A stretch of 64,000 nucleotides of DNA, taken from NCBI GenBank assembly GCA_029706075.1, contig JAINUG010000031.1:3765001-3829000 (forward strand), given 5' to 3'. A program made the translations under genes and the position numbers. Below are positions 61,046 to 64,000 of this stretch, piece by piece. Source of the DNA: Aldrovandia affinis (lineage: Eukaryota > Chordata > Actinopteri > Notacanthiformes > Halosauridae). Numbering within the stretch: position 1 is the first letter of the stretch; each line of letters opens with the position of its first letter. Under the pieces are notes generated by a model. That model saw only the letters and a list, made by a program, of their open reading frames with translations. It made no database searches and was not told where the DNA came from.

Positions 61046-64000
61046 GTAACTTTCCTGTTTTTTTCATCCCAGGAAAAAAAATAACACTTTAGATTTACAA
61101 GCACACACCACAGTCAAATGTGTCCTTTGATTAGCAGGTCTTTGAAATATAATAATCTTTTAAATATAACTATTTATTTGCTCTCAAAGAGAATTTGTCC
61201 TACACAAGTAAGCATCTTCAAAAAAATGACACAACAAATAAACATGTAACACCACAATATACAGTTACCTACTGTATATGATAAAAACAGCAATTAGACT
61301 TTGAAGTTGAAGTTTTGTGTGTAAACCAGTCTGACAATGTGTGGTTGTTCAGAGGTTATTTCGGGACTCCGATAGTTTAACTTGGATCATGGAAAATATG
61401 TAAAAACTGGGAGCAGCTGTGAAATGTCAGGCAGTTGTATCAGACAGGCTTAATACTGATTTTCATTTTAATAATGATTTTCCAATCTGGGGAGCTTAAC
61501 AGCCTTAAAGAGGAATTGGTCATAGGTGAATAGATGGCAGCAAATTAAAAAAAGAAGAAGAAACAGCTTGTCGATTGAGCTAGCCTTGAGTGGTATTATT
61601 TTTAGATTGATTGTGGACATATCCCGTCTGCAGCATACTTTTTTTTCAACTTTATTTACCACTGGTTGATTTTAATATATGAAAAAATGTGCAGAGAATG
61701 AGCCTTAACCTTTTGTGTCAGTCCAGCCAGTTTGATAATGGAATGGTGGTTATTAAGAGCAGATTGCTGTTGCTGATGATTGTCTCCATTACATTTATAC
61801 TGCATGGTTGCCTTTTAACTGCCACTAAAGCCAAAACAGCAGTGTGACGATAATGTTTGGTAAGATGCCACGCAGAGACCCTGCTCTGTATTGCGCCTCC
61901 TCCATTTTGTGGCACAACAAAATGTAGAAATGCAACTGACATCCCAATTCAGTCTAATTGCAAGCACACTAACCGTTGACTTTGATAAATACATTTAAGC
62001 GAGTGCTCATTTCTTACACACCATTATGAGTTCAACAAAACATGTTCTGTGAAAAAAGAACAAACCAAAACACTTCCCTGAAGTTCTTCCTTAACAGTTC
62101 ACTCTGTTCTGGATGAATAATACCTTAGTTTGATTGCATTTCTGCACTCTTGGGCCTGACATTCTGATTCTGATGGCCTGATTGATATTCTCTGACGTTA
62201 GCAGACAAATTCCTCTGACTGGTTCATGCCACATAAGACTGTGATTTAGGTGAGAGAGGGTGACTCAGAAGCAGGGAAGGATAGAATGGCTGAGATCCGG
62301 ATGGCTGAATCTCAACTCTTGTTAATAAAATTGGTGGAAGGAGGAGTGATGAAAAGAGAACTTTGCAAGGAGCACTAAATCAATGGCGTGATTTAAATGT
62401 TGCATTATTTAAACCCCCTAAAGCCAGACTTTCAATTCGATTAAGCTCTTATGCCCCTATTTTTTCTCTGCTGGACAGTTACAAATTTACCACACATCCT
62501 CTTTCCACTGAAACAAAAGACATATACAGACATTGCCTTCCATCCATACCAGTTATACAGAATAACTCATTGAGTTGGAACAGATTGTTTGCACCAGTGC
62601 TGGGTGTGACAATAAACGAAAGGAGTCTTCTGTGGAAATGTTGCCGTGATTTGTTCCAGACAGCAGTGTTGAGAGTACCCATCGTTCAGAGACATAGGGA
62701 ATGTTGGTTTGGAGAGAAGGCTTTGAATCTGCAGAAACTTCAGATTGAACAGAAATAACATAAATAACGTAAATTCCATGAAAAAGTGCTGCAATAAAAA
62801 AACACAATAAAGGGAAGCCAGGGCTTCAGTGGCCGTCTGATTCGGTTTGACGTTTGCTCAATATTCCTCATGTTCTCTGCCGAGAGTCTCATAAATGTGC
62901 TACCTTTGAGCTCATTTCTCCCCAGCATAGCTTGAATAATTTAAAGCGAAAATGAGAAAGTGAGATAAGTCACAGTGCTGGGTACTGGTGCAGCTATTTC
63001 TGTATGTCCCACGTTAAATAAAAGTTAAAAATGGTTTGAAAATGTAAGTAAGTGTGGCTCCCCTGCCTGCGCTCACTCATTGTCTGCTGATGCTGCTACA
63101 ATAGCACTTTTTTTATCCTAAGTTCGGAGCTAGTTCTCCTGTAGTACTGTGTCTTAGTTTGTAATTTGTAACTTGTAATATTAAAAATAGTCACTGGCTT
63201 GCATGTGAGTGCATCGGAAGAGTGCACCTGCCTCAGCTGCAGTGCTCTTGGTGTATTGGTGTGGGTGCAATTGGCAGAGTAGTGACGAAAGGGGAAAATG
63301 GATACAAATGTCAAACTGTATGTTTTCATCAAGTACCCTAGAATTTGAGGGCAGTGTGACATCACACAAGATCTCCCCCAAGGAGGACAGTTCTCATGCG
63401 ATAAGAAACTGACCAAGGGAGCTTGTTTTGATGAGTGTGACTGAGGTATAGTCATTTGCACGTTTGTTGATGCCTCTTTACTCTTGGCATGTGTGATAAT
63501 CTCACGACTTTACCAGATAGCTTACTTGCTACTGGCTGAAGATGACATGGCAGAGCCAGAGCTATCTTTATTCATAGCCTCACTACATCATGAAAAAGAC
63601 CATGGAAAATGTAGGAGCACCATCAGATCTAGATCCTCTGAGTTCAGGTTCCAACGATGGATAATAGACTAAGGTGATTGCATTTGGTTATCTGTATTCG
63701 TGACGTCATTAACACCCACTGTTTATGTAACTTCAGCTGAACCTATTCCCTGAATGAAGTTATAGTATCAATTTATAGATATTAAGTATGCTTATAGTGT
63801 AATTCCATCTGCGAACCTAAAGACCTATGACTACTTGCATGGTTACACACTTCTGTTCTATGTTTCTATGCTGCATGAACGGTAAGTAAGTGGTAATAGT
63901 GTACATCTGTTTCTGTAGAGTGGGGACTGTGAGTATCAATGCGCTGATGATTTCTTTGACAGGGGTGGCTGTAAGAAAGCAATTGGTCTCTGTGGAATAT
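61046..64000. other. CADPS intron 2, no gene recognised
   Basis: AT-rich intronic sequence. A 131-codon plus-strand open frame at 62363-62758 has no recognisable motif and is probably fortuitous. CADPS exon 3 is not present. Confidence 0.6.

Noticed and set aside
62363..62758. 131-codon plus-strand frame in CADPS intron 2
   Set aside because: No recognisable motif, no matching neighbours, AT-rich context; probably chance.

Overview
This window is vertebrate nuclear DNA, most likely from a ray-finned (teleost) fish. It has intron-split genes of vertebrate families with canonical GT/AG splice sites, abundant short di- and trinucleotide repeats, and a typical fish mobilome: many decayed Tc1/mariner copies, hAT and PIF/Harbinger elements, L2-type LINE pieces, tRNA-derived SINEs, solo LTRs and a Ty3/gypsy-class retrotransposon. 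No bacterial operons, CRISPR arrays or functional RNA genes were seen. The species cannot be named from the sequence alone.

Two host genes lie head to head. On the minus strand, five coding exons (20953 down to 8910) encode the first 192 residues of a nicotinamide phosphoribosyltransferase (NAMPT), the rate-limiting enzyme of NAD salvage; its later exons lie beyond the left edge. The surface loop after the ECR motif is about seven residues shorter than in mammalian NAMPT, so this looks like a divergent second NAMPT paralog. On the plus strand, exon 1 (32854-33189) and exon 2 (60932-61045) encode the first 150 residues of CADPS/CAPS1, a priming factor for dense-core-vesicle exocytosis; the rest of the gene is beyond the right edge. 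About 11.9 kb separates the two start codons. The two proteins have no obvious shared function.

Region by region: 1-8909 is NAMPT intron 5, holding a Tc1 copy that hosts a SINE and a hAT MITE, and an unidentified decayed coding block at 6.0-7.04 kb. 8910-20953 is the NAMPT coding region, whose long intron 1 carries L2, LTR-like and Tc1 debris. 20954-32853 is the intergenic interval, with a solo LTR, an L2 LINE, a BED-finger hAT element, an internally deleted Tc1 with long terminal repeats, and a second copy of the first Tc1 family interrupted by a solo LTR. 32854-61045 is CADPS, dominated by a 27.7-kb intron 1. That intron holds a nearly open 279-codon reading frame of unknown function, a long TE-poor stretch (about 38-53.6 kb) with a 10-bp-period minisatellite, and at 53.7-59.7 kb a gypsy-class retrotransposon whose integrase lies upstream of its reverse transcriptase. 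Its 3' LTR carries a Harbinger element that in turn carries a Tc1 element. The remainder to 64000 is CADPS intron 2.

Repeat boundaries given to the base rest on visible terminal motifs and target-site duplications. The others are approximate. Family names come from recognition of motifs, not from database searches.
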